NCBI RefSeq assembly: GCF_030053135.1
Contig: NZ_CP125653.1
Span: forward strand, 62,001-126,000
From: Rhizobium sp. BT04
GTDB taxonomy: Bacteria; Pseudomonadota; Alphaproteobacteria; Rhizobiales; Rhizobiaceae
Reading direction: 5' to 3'
Length of the DNA: 64,000 bases
Shown piece by piece: positions 34,330 to 47,000 of the stretch; within the stretch, counting starts at the first letter, position 1, and each line of letters begins with the position of its first letter. Below the pieces are notes generated by a model. That model saw only the letters and a list, made by a program, of their open reading frames with translations, had not been told where the DNA came from and ran no database searches. Both the position numbers and the translations under genes were made by a program.

Positions 34330-36477
34330 ATGGATGGCGTCGTTTCGCAGCAGCTGGACTCCGGTCTTCGTGCGCTCTGCGGCATCGCCGCATTCTATCG
34401 GATCGCTGCGGATGCGGTTCAGCTAGAGCACGACTTGGCATTGAAGGGGCGCATGTCCCAGCCCATCGACATTCAGCGGGCAGCCAAAATCATCGGACTC
34501 AAGGCACGTGTGGTCGAGAAGGTCACGGCGCGACGCCTTCGAACCATGCCAGTCCCCGCTATCGTCCAAGTTCGCAGCGGATCCTTTCAGGTGCTCGGCG
34601 GGTTGAATCCCTCTGGAAAATACCGGCTTGTCGATCCCATAACGCGCGCTGATCGCGAGATTGCTCCGTCGGATATATTAGCCGAAATCGACGCGCGCGT
34701 TATTCTTGTGGGCCGGCGGATCAGAGGAGAAGGGTCGGACCCGCGAGAATTCGGCTTCAAGTGGTTTCTGCCGTCGATCTGGCGTTATCGAAAGCCGCTC
34801 GCGCATGTATTGCTCGCATCGCTGTTTGTGCAGATCTTTGCGCTCATCACGCCTTTGTTCTTTCAGGTCGTGGTCGACAAGGTGCTGACGCATAAGGGCT
34901 ATTCAACGCTGTTTGTGCTTGTCGCCGGCATCGCGATCGTTGGCCTGTTCGATGTCATGCTCCAGTATCTGAGAGCCTATGCGCTGGCTCACACGACGAA
35001 CCGGATCGACGTCGAGCTCGGCCAACGCTTGTTCCATCACCTGCTACGGCTGCCGTTGGAGTATTTCGAGACGCGGTCTGCCGGTCAGACCGTCGCCCGC
35101 GTCCGCGAACTGGAAACCATACGGGCATTCCTGACCGGGCAGGGACTGTTTTCGGCCCTCGATGTCGTTTTCATCTTTGTCTTCATCGCGGTTCTTTTCG
35201 CTTATTCCTGGAGCTTGACGCTGATCGTCATTGCCGCCATCCCGATCTACATCCTGATCGGAAGCGTGGTGCGACCGCCGCTGCGCGAATTCGTCAAGGA
35301 GAAGTTCAATCGCGGCGCGGCAAGCCAGCAGTTTCTGGTCGAAGCCGTCGTCGGCATCCACACGGTAAAGTCCGCCGCGGTGGAGCCGGTGATGCAGGCG
35401 CAGTGGGAGGAGAAGCTCGCAGCTTACGTGCGAACAGCCTTCGATACGACAATGCTGGGCGTCGGCGGGCAAAACGCCATTCAATATGTGAGCAAGCTTT
35501 CGACGGCTGCCCTTCTTCTTTTCGGTGCAAGGGCGGTCATCGAAGGCGAGCTTTCGGTCGGCTCACTTGTCGCCTTCAACATGATTGCCGGGCAGGTCAC
35601 CCAGCCGATCCTGAGGCTGTCCCAACTCTGGCAGGATTTCCAGCAGGTGCAGATCTCGGTCGACAGGCTCGGCGATATCCTCAACACGCCGATAGAGCGT
35701 CAGCCAAACGCGCGGTTGTCGTTGCCTGCACCAAAGGGAAAAATCGATTTTCGAAACGTCACCTTCCGGTATCGGCCCGGCTCACCGGAGGTGCTGAAAA
35801 ACATATCGCTTGAAGTAAAGCCGGGAGAGGTCATCGGCATCGTCGGCACCTCGGGCTCGGGAAAGTCGACGCTCGCGAAACTGGTGCAGCGTCTTTATAT
35901 CCCCGAAGAGGGGCAGGTCCTTCTTGACGGCATGGATCTCTCCCAGCTCGATCCCGCCTGGCTTCGAAGCCACATCGGAGTCGTTCTCCAAGAGAACCTG
36001 CTGTTCAACCGGACGATCCACGACAATATCGCCTTCTCAAACCCGGCGATGCAACGCGCCCAGGTTATTGCTGTCGCCAAGCTCGCCGGGGCGGATGAAT
36101 TCATTTTGCGATTGCCGCATGGTTACGACACGATGATCGAAGAGCGCGGCGCCAACCTGTCCGGCGGCCAGCGCCAGAGGATCGCCATTGCCCGTGCGCT
36201 TGCCACCACTCCCCCGATCCTGATTTTCGATGAAGCGACCAGCGCCCTCGACTATGAAAGCGAGCGCGTCGTGCAAACCAACATGCACCAGATCGCCGCC
36301 GGCCGCACCGTTATCATCATCGCGCATCGGCTCGCCGCCGTACGGCCTTGCAACCGCATCATCGGCATGGCGGACGGACGCATAGTGGAAATCGGCAGCC
36401 ATGATGATCTGCTCAAGCGCCCGGGCGGGCTCTATGCGCGGCTTTGGGCCTTGCAGAACGACAGAGGCGTCGCATGA
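34330..36477 (+). CDS. type I secretion ABC transporter (HlyB-like)
   Basis: Exporter ATPase of 715 residues. Residues 1-130 form a C39-like domain in which the catalytic Cys position of peptidase C39 is Ser11 (DSGLRALCG in place of ECGLACL), so it is a non-cleaving substrate-recruiting domain as in HlyB. Five to six membrane helices follow from about 155. The nucleotide domain has GTSGSGKST (near 505), LSGGQRQRIAIARAL and LIFDEATSALD. It is coupled by ATGA with the HlyD gene and lies upstream of the RTX gene, its expected substrate. Confidence 0.9.
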   Translation: MDGVVSQQLDSGLRALCGIAAFYRIAADAVQLEHDLALKGRMSQPIDIQRAAKIIGLKARVVEKVTARRLRTMPVPAIVQVRSGSFQVLGGLNPSGKYRLVDPITRADREIAPSDILAEIDARVILVGRRIRGEGSDPREFGFKWFLPSIWRYRKPLAHVLLASLFVQIFALITPLFFQVVVDKVLTHKGYSTLFVLVAGIAIVGLFDVMLQYLRAYALAHTTNRIDVELGQRLFHHLLRLPLEYFETRSAGQTVARVRELETIRAFLTGQGLFSALDVVFIFVFIAVLFAYSWSLTLIVIAAIPIYILIGSVVRPPLREFVKEKFNRGAASQQFLVEAVVGIHTVKSAAVEPVMQAQWEEKLAAYVRTAFDTTMLGVGGQNAIQYVSKLSTAALLLFGARAVIEGELSVGSLVAFNMIAGQVTQPILRLSQLWQDFQQVQISVDRLGDILNTPIERQPNARLSLPAPKGKIDFRNVTFRYRPGSPEVLKNISLEVKPGEVIGIVGTSGSGKSTLAKLVQRLYIPEEGQVLLDGMDLSQLDPAWLRSHIGVVLQENLLFNRTIHDNIAFSNPAMQRAQVIAVAKLAGADEFILRLPHGYDTMIEERGANLSGGQRQRIAIARALATTPPILIFDEATSALDYESERVVQTNMHQIAAGRTVIIIAHRLAAVRPCNRIIGMADGRIVEIGSHDDLLKRPGGLYARLWALQNDRGVA

Positions 36478-37931
36478 AAGGTAATGTCGCCAAAGCCGTT
36501 CGATATGCCGGCCTTCCCCCGCGCCCGTTGGCGCGATCCGACCACGAGTTTCTGGCGCCGGCGCTCGAAATTCTGGAGACGCCGGCCTCGCCGGTGCGTC
36601 TGGCGCTGATCCTGATCATTTGCGCCTTCGTCACGACGGCGTTGATCTGGTCTTATATCGGCCGCATCGACATCATCGCGGCCGCACAAGGCAAAATTCA
36701 GCCGACCGGCCGCGTCAAAGTTGTTCAGCCATTGTTGACAGGCAAGGTGAAGGCACTTCCGCCGCCGAATGGCGCGCCCGTCAAGAGCGGTGATATCCTG
36801 CTCGAACTCGACCCGACGGATGCCATTGCCGATGAGACGGACGCAACAAAAGGCCTGGCGTCCGTGAGATCAGAGGTCCGTCGTCGAAAAGCCGCGGTGG
36901 ACTATGTTCGGTCTCAGGAGAGCGACCAGCCGCTGCCGACGATCTCCTGGGATGCAGATGTGCCCGAGGAATTGCGTCGTCGTGAAGAAGGCATCCTGCG
37001 GGGCGATCTCGAGCAATTCCAGGCCGCGGCTGCGTCGCTCGATGCTCAGAAGTACCAGAAGGAAGTGGAGCGCGATCGTCTGGTCGTGACGGTTGCGGCT
37101 CAGAACTCGCTGGTTGAGACCCTGAAAGAGCGCGTGGCGATGCGCAGTGCGCTGGCTTCGAAGGACGCCGGCACGATGGCGAGTGTGATCGATGCCACGG
37201 AAACATTGAAAGAGCAGGCGACACAGCTTGCCGTGCAGGAGAGCCACCTCGCAGATGCCGTGGCCGGCATCGAGGTCTTCGCGCGGGAGAAGGACAAGCT
37301 GACGCGAACCTTCCTGAGCGATCAACTCGGGCGGCTCGGCGATGCGGAGCGTCGGGTCGAAGAACTGGAGCAGAGGCTGGCGAAAGCCAGGAATGTTCGC
37401 GAGCAGATGACCTTGCGCAGTCCAATAGACGGCACGGTGCAGGCGTCTTCGATTACCAGTGTGGGTCAAGTGGTGACCGTCGGCCAGGATGTGATGCGTG
37501 TCGTGCCTGAGGGGAGCGCGTTGGAGCTCGAAGTCTACGCTTTGAACAAGGACATCGGCTTCATCAAAATCGGACAGGACGCTGTCGTCAAGCTCGAAGC
37601 CTTTCCCTTCACCCGCTACGGAACGATCGCAGCCCACGTCACCAAAATTGCGGCAGATGCGATCCCTGAACCCGACGCCGCACGCCGTGAGGGCGACCCT
37701 GCGGCAAGACAGGCGGAGACAACGTTCGGCGGCGCCGAAAGAATGCAGAACCTGGTTTTTCCGGTCACATTGAGCCTCGAGACCGACCAGATTTCAGCAG
37801 ATGGCCGTAACGTCAAGTTAAGTGCGGGCATGGCAGCAATTGCGGAAGTGCGAACGGGCGAGCGCAGAATGCTGGAATATGTCTTTTCGCCTTTGGTTGA
37901 GGTCGCGGAGGAAGCACTTCATGAGCGATAG
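36474..37931 (+). CDS. type I secretion membrane fusion protein (HlyD-like)
   Basis: Adaptor of 485 residues with one membrane helix (about 43-63, LALILIICAFVTTALIW) after a cytoplasmic tail. A lipoyl half-motif and long coiled coils follow (roughly 120-320), then the conserved C-terminal HlyD barrel (VRTGERRMLEYVFSPLVEVAEEALHER, partly cited). The ATG overlaps the HlyB stop. A TolC-like outer-membrane partner is not in the window. Confidence 0.9.
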   Translation: MKGNVAKAVRYAGLPPRPLARSDHEFLAPALEILETPASPVRLALILIICAFVTTALIWSYIGRIDIIAAAQGKIQPTGRVKVVQPLLTGKVKALPPPNGAPVKSGDILLELDPTDAIADETDATKGLASVRSEVRRRKAAVDYVRSQESDQPLPTISWDADVPEELRRREEGILRGDLEQFQAAAASLDAQKYQKEVERDRLVVTVAAQNSLVETLKERVAMRSALASKDAGTMASVIDATETLKEQATQLAVQESHLADAVAGIEVFAREKDKLTRTFLSDQLGRLGDAERRVEELEQRLAKARNVREQMTLRSPIDGTVQASSITSVGQVVTVGQDVMRVVPEGSALELEVYALNKDIGFIKIGQDAVVKLEAFPFTRYGTIAAHVTKIAADAIPEPDAARREGDPAARQAETTFGGAERMQNLVFPVTLSLETDQISADGRNVKLSAGMAAIAEVRTGERRMLEYVFSPLVEVAEEALHER

Positions 37932-38050
37932 TTGCGAAGATCAAAAACTTTCTGAACATAATTGAAGCTTTTAGTTGAAGTTTCCCCTTTTGTGCAGCAG
38001 AGGGAAACGGCATTAGGCGCGGCCGAATGGAATAGGCAAACGGGGATTTT

Positions 38051-41000
38051 ATGACGGACCTTATTACTCCGACGAAGATCGTCAACACGACTGGCGATAG
38101 GAAAGTTGACGGGCTTCTTGATGTCTTCGCCTGGGACGGAACGATAACCTATGCGTTTCCCACAACCTCGGGATCCTATGTCTATAGCGGCGAGAAAAAT
38201 TCTCAATTTTCTTCAATTTCGTCGCAACAGCAGACTCTCGCCTTGTTTTTTATGGAGCAGTCCTATGGGAATGCGGCAAATGACGGCTTCTCCGTAGAGG
38301 GGTTCACGAACGCCAACTTTGAGGCCGGAAGCGCGGATACCGCAACCGTGCGGTTCGCTCAATCTTCCCTACCTCCAACGGCGTGGACCTATATGCCAGG
38401 TGGCACCCGCGGCGGCGATATCTGGTTCGGGACGAAATATGCTGGCACCGAGGATGACCTTCGCTTTCCCGAGTTCGGCAACTATGCGGGCCATACCGTG
38501 GCCCATGAACTGGGTCATGCTCTCGGGCTGAAACATGCTCACGAAGCGGGTGATTTCAACGGGACAGTCGTTCCGAGCGCCTACGACTCGCTCGAATATA
38601 CGATCATGACCTACCACACATTTATCGGAGACGATGAGAGCGGGGCGAAGTATGAGCATGATGGCGCGCCACAAACCTTCATGATGCTCGACATCGCCGC
38701 CCTGCAGCAAATGTATGGTGCGGACTATACGACGAACGGTGGCGACACCGTCTATAAGTGGAATCCGAACGAAGGCGTCACCTATGTCAACGGCGTTGCG
38801 GCCATCACGCCCGCTGCCAACCGCATCTTCGCGACAATCTGGGACGGCGGCGGTATCGATACCTATGATTTGAGCGCTTATACCACCGCCCTCAAGATCG
38901 ACTTGCGAGCAGGGGGGTACTCGGTCTTTTCCCAGGGCCAGTTGGCCGACCTGGGAGGTGGTCCGAACAATGGCTACGCCCGCGGCAATATTTTCAACGC
39001 GCTTCTTTATGACAGCAACGTTGCCTCCTTGATCGAGAATGTTCAGGCCGGCTCAGGGAACGACAACATTGTCGGCAACGAGGCGAACAATACGCTTTGG
39101 GGCAATGCCGGAGATGATTCGCTTTACGGCGGTATCGGTGACGACACATTGATCGGAGGCGTTGGTTCCGACTGGATGGTGGGCGGGGCCGGCAACGATC
39201 TCTATGTTGTCGACGACAACTTCGATTTTGTGATCGAGAGTGCGAACCAGGGGACGGACACAGTCCAGACGGCGCTTTCAAGCTATACGCTCCGCAACAA
39301 TGTCGAGACCTTGACCTACACGGGGTCAGCCAACTTCACCGGCACGGGCAATGTGCTTGCTAATACGATCACCGGCGGCGACGGCAACGACACGCTGGAT
39401 GGCGGGGCAGGTGCGGACATCTTGATCGGCGGTGCCGGCAGCGACACCTATATCGTCGACAGCGTTGCCGATAGCGTTACCGAGAACGCCGATGCGGGAA
39501 CCGACATGGTTCGCGCGACATCAGCAAGCTATACGCTTGGCACCAATGTCGAGAACCTCACCTACATCGGCACGGGAACTTTTATCGGAACAGGCAATGC
39601 GTTGAACAACATCCTGGCCGGGGGGGCAGGCGCTGACACCCTGGACGGAAAGGCGGGAGCAGACACACTGATCGGCGGAGCGGGCAACGACACCTATATT
39701 GTCGATGTTCTGGCCGACGTGGTCACCGAAGGGCTGAATGCGGGCACCGATCAGATCAATACGACGCTTTCTTCCTATGCTTTGACGAATATTGCCAACG
39801 TCGAAAACCTGAAGTTCATCGGCAGCGGCGATTTTAGCGGGACTGGCAACAGCCTCGCCAACGCGATCACCGGCGGCGCCGGCAACGATCTTCTGGACGG
39901 CGGCGCCGGCAATGACACGCTGGTCGGCGGGGCTGGCAACGACATCTATGTGGTCGACAGTGCGAGCGACGTCGTCACCGAGGCGGCCAGCGCCGGCACC
40001 GACGAAATCCGCACGGCGCTTGCGAGCTATACGCTCGGCAACAATGTCGAGAACCTGACCTACACGGGATCCGCCAGCTTCACCGGCACCGGCAATGCGC
40101 TTGATAACACGATCACCGGCGGCGCCGGCAATGATGTGCTGAATGGCGGGGCAGGTGCCGATAGCTTGATCGGCGGCGCAGGCGACGACACCTACATCGT
40201 CGACAATGCCGCCGACAGCGTCACCGAGGACGTCGATGCGGGAACCGACACGGTGCAGACGAATCTGACCGCCTATACGCTGGGGGTCAATGTCGAAAAC
40301 CTCACCTATGGCGGAACGGGAACGTTCGCCGGAACAGGCAATGAGCTTGCCAATACGATCAGCGGCGCGGCAGGTGCTGACACCCTGGACGGAAAGGCCG
40401 GAGCAGACATACTGATCGGCGGGGCGGGCAACGACACCTATATCGTCGAAGATCTTACCGACGTGGTCACCGAAGGGCTGAATGCAGGCACCGATCTGAT
40501 CAATACGACGCTTTCTTCCTATGCCTTGACCAATATTGCCAATGTCGAGAAGTTGACCTTCACCGGCACCGGCGATTTTGTTGGGACTGGAAACAGCCTT
40601 GCCAACACGATCACCGGCGGCGACGGCAACGACACGCTTGATGGCGGCGCCGGCAATGACACGCTGAATGGCGGTGCCGGCAACGACATTTATGTGGTCG
40701 ACAGTGCGAGCGACGTCGTCATCGAGGCGGTCAGCGGCGGCACCGACGAAATCCGCACGGGACTTGCAGCCTACTCGATCGCCGCATTGGTCAATGTCGA
40801 GAACCTGACCTACACGGGATCCGCCAATTTCACCGGCACCGGCAATGCGCTTGATAACACGATCACCGGCGGCGCCGGCAATGACACGCTGAATGGCGGG
40901 GCAGGCGCTGACACGCTGATCGGCGGTGCGGGCAGCGACATCTACATCGTCGATAATGCCGCCGACAGCGTCGCCGAGAACGCCGATGCGGGGACCGACA

Positions 41001-44000
41001 CGGTTCGGACGAACCTGGCGAGCTATACGCTTGCCGCCGATGTCGAGAACCTGAGCTTTACCGGCACGGGGGCGTTTGCGGGCACGGGCAACAATCTCGA
41101 CAACGTGATCACCGGGGGCGCTGCCATCGATACGTTGTCGGGCGGCGCCGGCAATGATGTGCTGAACGGCGGGGCAGGCGCTGACACGCTGATCGGCGGT
41201 GCGGGCGATGACACCTACATCGTCGACAATGCCGCCGACAGCGTCGCCGAAGCCGCCGATGCGGGAAGCGACACGGTTCGCACGACACTGGCAAGCTATA
41301 CGCTTGGCAGCGATGTCGAGAACCTCACCTACCTCGGCACGGGAACGTTTGCCGGAACAGGCAATGCGCTTGCCAATACGATCAGCGGCGCGGCAGGTGC
41401 CGACATCCTGGACGGAAAGGCCGGTGCGGACAGCTTGATCGGCGGGGCGGGTAACGACACCTATATTGTCGATGATCTGGCCGACGTGGTCACCGAAGGG
41501 CTGAATGCAGGCACCGATCTGATCAGGACGGCGCTTTCAAGCTATACGCTCGGCAGCAATGTCGAGAACCTGATCTTCACCGGCACCGGCACCGGCGATT
41601 TTAGCGGGACTGGCAACAGCCTCGCCAACGTGATCACCGGCGGCGCCGGCAACGATCTTCTGGACGGTGGCGCCGGCAATGACATGCTGAATGGCGGTGC
41701 CGGCAACGACATTTATGTGGTCGACAGTGCGAGCGACGTCGTCATCGAGGCGGTCAGCGGCGGCACCGACGAAATCCGCACGGGACTTGCAGCCTACTCG
41801 ATCGCCGCATTGGTCAATGTCGAGAACCTGACCTACACGGGATCCGCCAATTTCACCGGCACCGGCAATGCGCTTGATAACACGATCACCGGCGGCGCCG
41901 GCAATGACACGCTGAATGGCGGGGCAGGCGCTGACACGCTGATCGGCGGTGCGGGCAGCGACATCTACATCGTCGACAATGCCGGCGACAGCGTCGCCGA
42001 AGCCGCCGATGGGGGAAGCGACACGGTTCGCACGACACTGGCAAGCTATACGCTTGGCAGCGATGTCGAGAACCTCACCTACCTCGGCACGGGAACGTTT
42101 GCCGGAACAGGCAATGCGCTTGCCAATACGATCAGCGGCGCGGCAGGTGCCGACATCCTGGACGGAAAGGCCGGTGCGGACAGCTTGATCGGCGGGGCGG
42201 GTAACGACACCTATATTGTCGATGATCTGGCCGACGTGGTCACCGAAGGGCTGAATGCAGGCACCGATCTGATCAGGACGGCGCTTTCAAGCTATACGCT
42301 CGGCAGCAATGTCGAGAACCTGATCTTCACCGGCACCGGCGATTTTAGCGGGACTGGCAACAGCCTCGCCAACGTGATCACCGGCGGCGCCGGCAACGAT
42401 CTTCTGGACGGCGGCGCCGGCAATGACATGCTGAATGGCGGTGCCGGCAACGACATTTATGTGGTCGACAGTGCGAGCGACGTCGTCATCGAGGCGGTCA
42501 GCGGCGGCACCGACGAAATCCGCACGGGACTTGCAGCCTACTCGATCGCCGCATTGGTCAATGTCGAGAACCTGACCTACACGGGATCCGCCAATTTCAC
42601 CGGCACCGGCAATGCGCTTGATAACACGATCACCGGCGGCGCCGGCAATGACACGCTGAACGGCGGGGCAGGCGCTGACACGCTGATCGGCGGTGCGGGC
42701 AGCGACATCTACATCGTCGACAATGCCGGCGACAGCGTCGCCGAAGCCGCCGATGGGGGAAGCGACACGGTTCGCACGACACTGGCAAGCTATACGCTTG
42801 GCGCCAATATCGAGAACCTCACCAATATCGGCACGGCAGCCTTTACCGGAACAGGCAACGCGCTGAACAACATCCTGTCCGGAGGGGCGGGGGTCGACAC
42901 GCTCAAGGGCGGCACGGGCGACGACACCTATGTCATCTCCACCGGTGACATCGTCATCGAGAATGCCGACGAGGGAACCGACACGGTGCAGACGGCCCTG
43001 GCCGCCTATACGCTGGCGGCCAATGTCGAGAACCTCACCTATGCCGGTACGGCCGCGTTTACCGGCGTCGGCAATGGGCTCGACAATGTCCTCAAGGGCG
43101 GTGTTGCTGCCGACAAGCTCATCGGGGCTGGCGGCAACGACACTTTGATCGGCGGGGCTGGTGCCGACACGATGTCGGGTGGGATTGGCGACGACATTTA
43201 TGTCGTCGATATCGCGACCGACCTGGTGATCGAGAATGCGAACGAGGGGACGGACACGGTCCAGACGGTGCTTGTCAGCTATACGCTCGGCAACAATGTC
43301 GAGACCCTGACCTACACCGGGTCCGCCAGCTTCACCGGCACCGGCAATGCGCTTGATAACACGATCACCGGCGGCGCCGGCAATGACACGCTGAATGGCG
43401 GGGCAGGCGCCGACACGCTGATCGGCGGTGCGGGCAGCGACATCTACATCGTCGATAATGCCGCCGACAGCGTCGCCGAGAACGCCGATGCGGGGACCGA
43501 CACGGTTCGGACGAACCTGGCGAGCTATACGCTTGCCGCCGATGTCGAGAACCTGAGCTTTACCGGCACGGGGGCGTTTGCGGGCACGGGCAACAATCTC
43601 GACAACGTGATCACCGGGGGCGCTGCCATCGATACGTTGTCGGGCGGCGCCGGCAATGATGTGCTGAACGGCGGGGCAGGCGCTGACACGCTGATCGGCG
43701 GTGCGGGCGATGACACCTACATCGTCGACAATGCCGCCGACAGCGTCGCCGAAGCCGCCGATGCGGGAAGCGACACGGTTCGCACGACACTGGCAAGCTA
43801 TACGCTTGGCAGCGATGTCGAGAACCTCACCTACCTCGGCACGGGAACGTTTGCCGGAACAGGCAATGCGCTTGCCAATACGATCAGCGGCGCGGCAGGT
43901 GCCGACATCCTGGACGGAAAGGCCGGTGCGGACAGCTTGATCGGCGGGGCGGGTAACGACACCTATATTGTCGATGATCTGGCCGACGTGGTCACCGAAG

Positions 44001-47000
44001 GGCTGAATGCAGGCACCGATCTGATCAGGACGGCGCTTTCAAGCTATACGCTCGGCAGCAATGTCGAGAACCTGATCTTCACCGGCACCGGCACCGGCGA
44101 TTTTAGCGGGACTGGCAACAGCCTCGCCAACGTGATCACCGGCGGCGCCGGCAACGATCTTCTGGACGGCGGCGCCGGCAATGACATGCTGAATGGCGGT
44201 GCCGGCAACGACATTTATGTGGTCGACAGTGCGAGCGACGTCGTCATCGAGGCGGTCAGCGGCGGCACCGACGAAATCCGCACGGGACTTGCAGCCTACT
44301 CGATCGCCGCATTGGTCAATGTCGAGAACCTGACCTACACGGGATCCGCCAATTTCACCGGCACCGGCAATGCGCTTGATAACACGATCACCGGCGGCGC
44401 CGGCAATGACACGCTGAATGGCGGGGCAGGCGCTGACACGCTGATCGGCGGTGCGGGCAGCGACATCTACATCGTCGACAATGCCGGCGACAGCGTCGCC
44501 GAAGCCGCCGATGGGGGAAGCGACACGGTTCGCACGACACTGGCAAGCTATACGCTTGGCGCCAATATCGAGAACCTCACCAATATCGGCACGGCAGCCT
44601 TTACCGGAACAGGCAACGCGCTGAACAACATCCTGTCCGGAGGGGCGGGGGTCGACACGCTCAAGGGCGGCACGGGCGACGACACCTATGTCATCTCCAC
44701 CGGTGACATCGTCATCGAGAATGCCGACGAGGGAACCGACACGGTGCAGACGGCCCTGGCCGCCTATACGCTGGCGGCCAATGTCGAGAACCTCACCTAT
44801 GCCGGTACGGCCGCGTTTACCGGCGTCGGCAATGGGCTCGACAATGTCCTCAAGGGCGGTGTTGCTGCCGACAAGCTCATCGGGGCTGGCGGCAACGACA
44901 CTTTGATCGGCGGGGCTGGTGCCGACACGATGTCGGGTGGGATTGGCGACGACATTTATGTCGTCGATATCGCGACCGACCTGGTGATCGAGAATGCGAA
45001 CGAGGGGACGGACACGGTCCAGACGGTGCTTGTCAGCTATACGCTCGGCAACAATGTCGAGACCCTGACCTACACCGGGTCCGCCAGCTTCACCGGCACC
45101 GGCAATGCGCTTGATAACACGATCACCGGCGGCGCCGGCAATGACACGCTGAATGGCGGGGCAGGCGCCGACACGCTGATCGGCGGTGCGGGCAGCGACA
45201 TCTACATCGTCGATAATGCCGCCGACAGCGTCGCCGAGAACGCCGATGCGGGGACCGACACGGTTCGGACGAACCTGGCGAGCTATACGCTTGCCGCCGA
45301 TGTCGAGAACCTGAGCTTTACCGGCACGGGGGCGTTTGCGGGCACGGGCAACAATCTCGACAACGTGATCACCGGGGGCGCTGCCATCGATACGTTGTCG
45401 GGCGGCGCCGGCAATGATGTGCTGAACGGCGGGGCAGGCGCTGACACGCTGATCGGCGGTGCGGGCGATGACACCTACATCGTCGACAATGCCGCCGACA
45501 GCGTCGCCGAAGCCGCCGATGCGGGAAGCGACACGGTTCGCACGACACTGGCAAGCTATACGCTTGGCAGCGATGTCGAGAACCTCACCTACCTCGGCAC
45601 GGGAACGTTTGCCGGAACAGGCAATGCGCTTGCCAATACGATCAGCGGCGCGGCAGGTGCCGACATCCTGGACGGAAAGGCCGGTGCGGACAGCTTGATC
45701 GGCGGGGCGGGTAACGACACCTATATTGTCGATGATCTGGCCGACGTGGTCACCGAAGGGCTGAATGCAGGCACCGATCTGATCAGGACGGCGCTTTCAA
45801 GCTATACGCTCGGCAGCAATGTCGAGAACCTGATCTTCACCGGCACCGGCACCGGCGATTTTAGCGGGACTGGCAACAGCCTCGCCAACGTGATCACCGG
45901 CGGCGCCGGCAACGATCTTCTGGACGGTGGCGCCGGCAATGACATGCTGAATGGCGGTGCCGGCAACGACATTTATGTGGTCGACAGTGCGAGCGACGTC
46001 GTCATCGAGGCGGTCAGCGGCGGCACCGACGAAATCCGCACGGGACTTGCAGCCTACTCGATCGCCGCATTGGTCAATGTCGAGAACCTGACCTACACGG
46101 GATCCGCCAATTTCACCGGCACCGGCAATGCGCTTGATAACACGATCACCGGCGGCGCCGGCAATGACACGCTGAACGGCGGGGCAGGCGCTGACACGCT
46201 GATCGGCGGTGCGGGCAGCGACATCTACATCGTCGACAATGCCGGCGACAGCGTCGCCGAAGCCGCCGATGGGGGAAGCGACACGGTTCGCACGACACTG
46301 GCAAGCTATACGCTTGGCGCCAATATCGAGAACCTCACCAATATCGGCACGGCAGCCTTTACCGGAACAGGCAACGCGCTGAACAACATCCTGTCCGGAG
46401 GGGCGGGGGTCGACACGCTCAAGGGCGGCACGGGCGACGACACCTATGTCATCTCCACCGGTGACATCGTCATCGAGAATGCCGACGAGGGAACCGACAC
46501 GGTGCAGACGGCCCTGGCCGCCTATACGCTGGCGGCCAATGTCGAGAACCTCACCTATGCCGGTACGGCCGCGTTTACCGGCGTCGGCAATGGGCTCGAC
46601 AATGTCCTCAAGGGCGGTGTTGCTGCCGACAAGCTCATCGGGGCTGGCGGCAACGACACTTTGATCGGCGGGGCTGGTGCCGACACGATGTCGGGTGGGA
46701 TTGGCGACGACATTTATGTCGTCGATATCGCGACCGACCTGGTGATCGAGAATGCGAACGAGGGGACGGACACGGTCCAGACGGCGCTTGTCAGCTATAC
46801 GCTCGGCACCAATGTCGAGACCCTGACCTATACCGGGTCCGCCAGCTTCACCGGCACCGGCAACGCGCTTGCCAACACGATCACCGGCGGCGCCGGCAAT
46901 GACACGCTGAATGGCGGGGCAGGCGCCGACACGCTGATCGGCGGTGCGGGCAGCGACACTTACATCGTCGACAATGCCGCCGACAGCGTCACCGAAGCCG

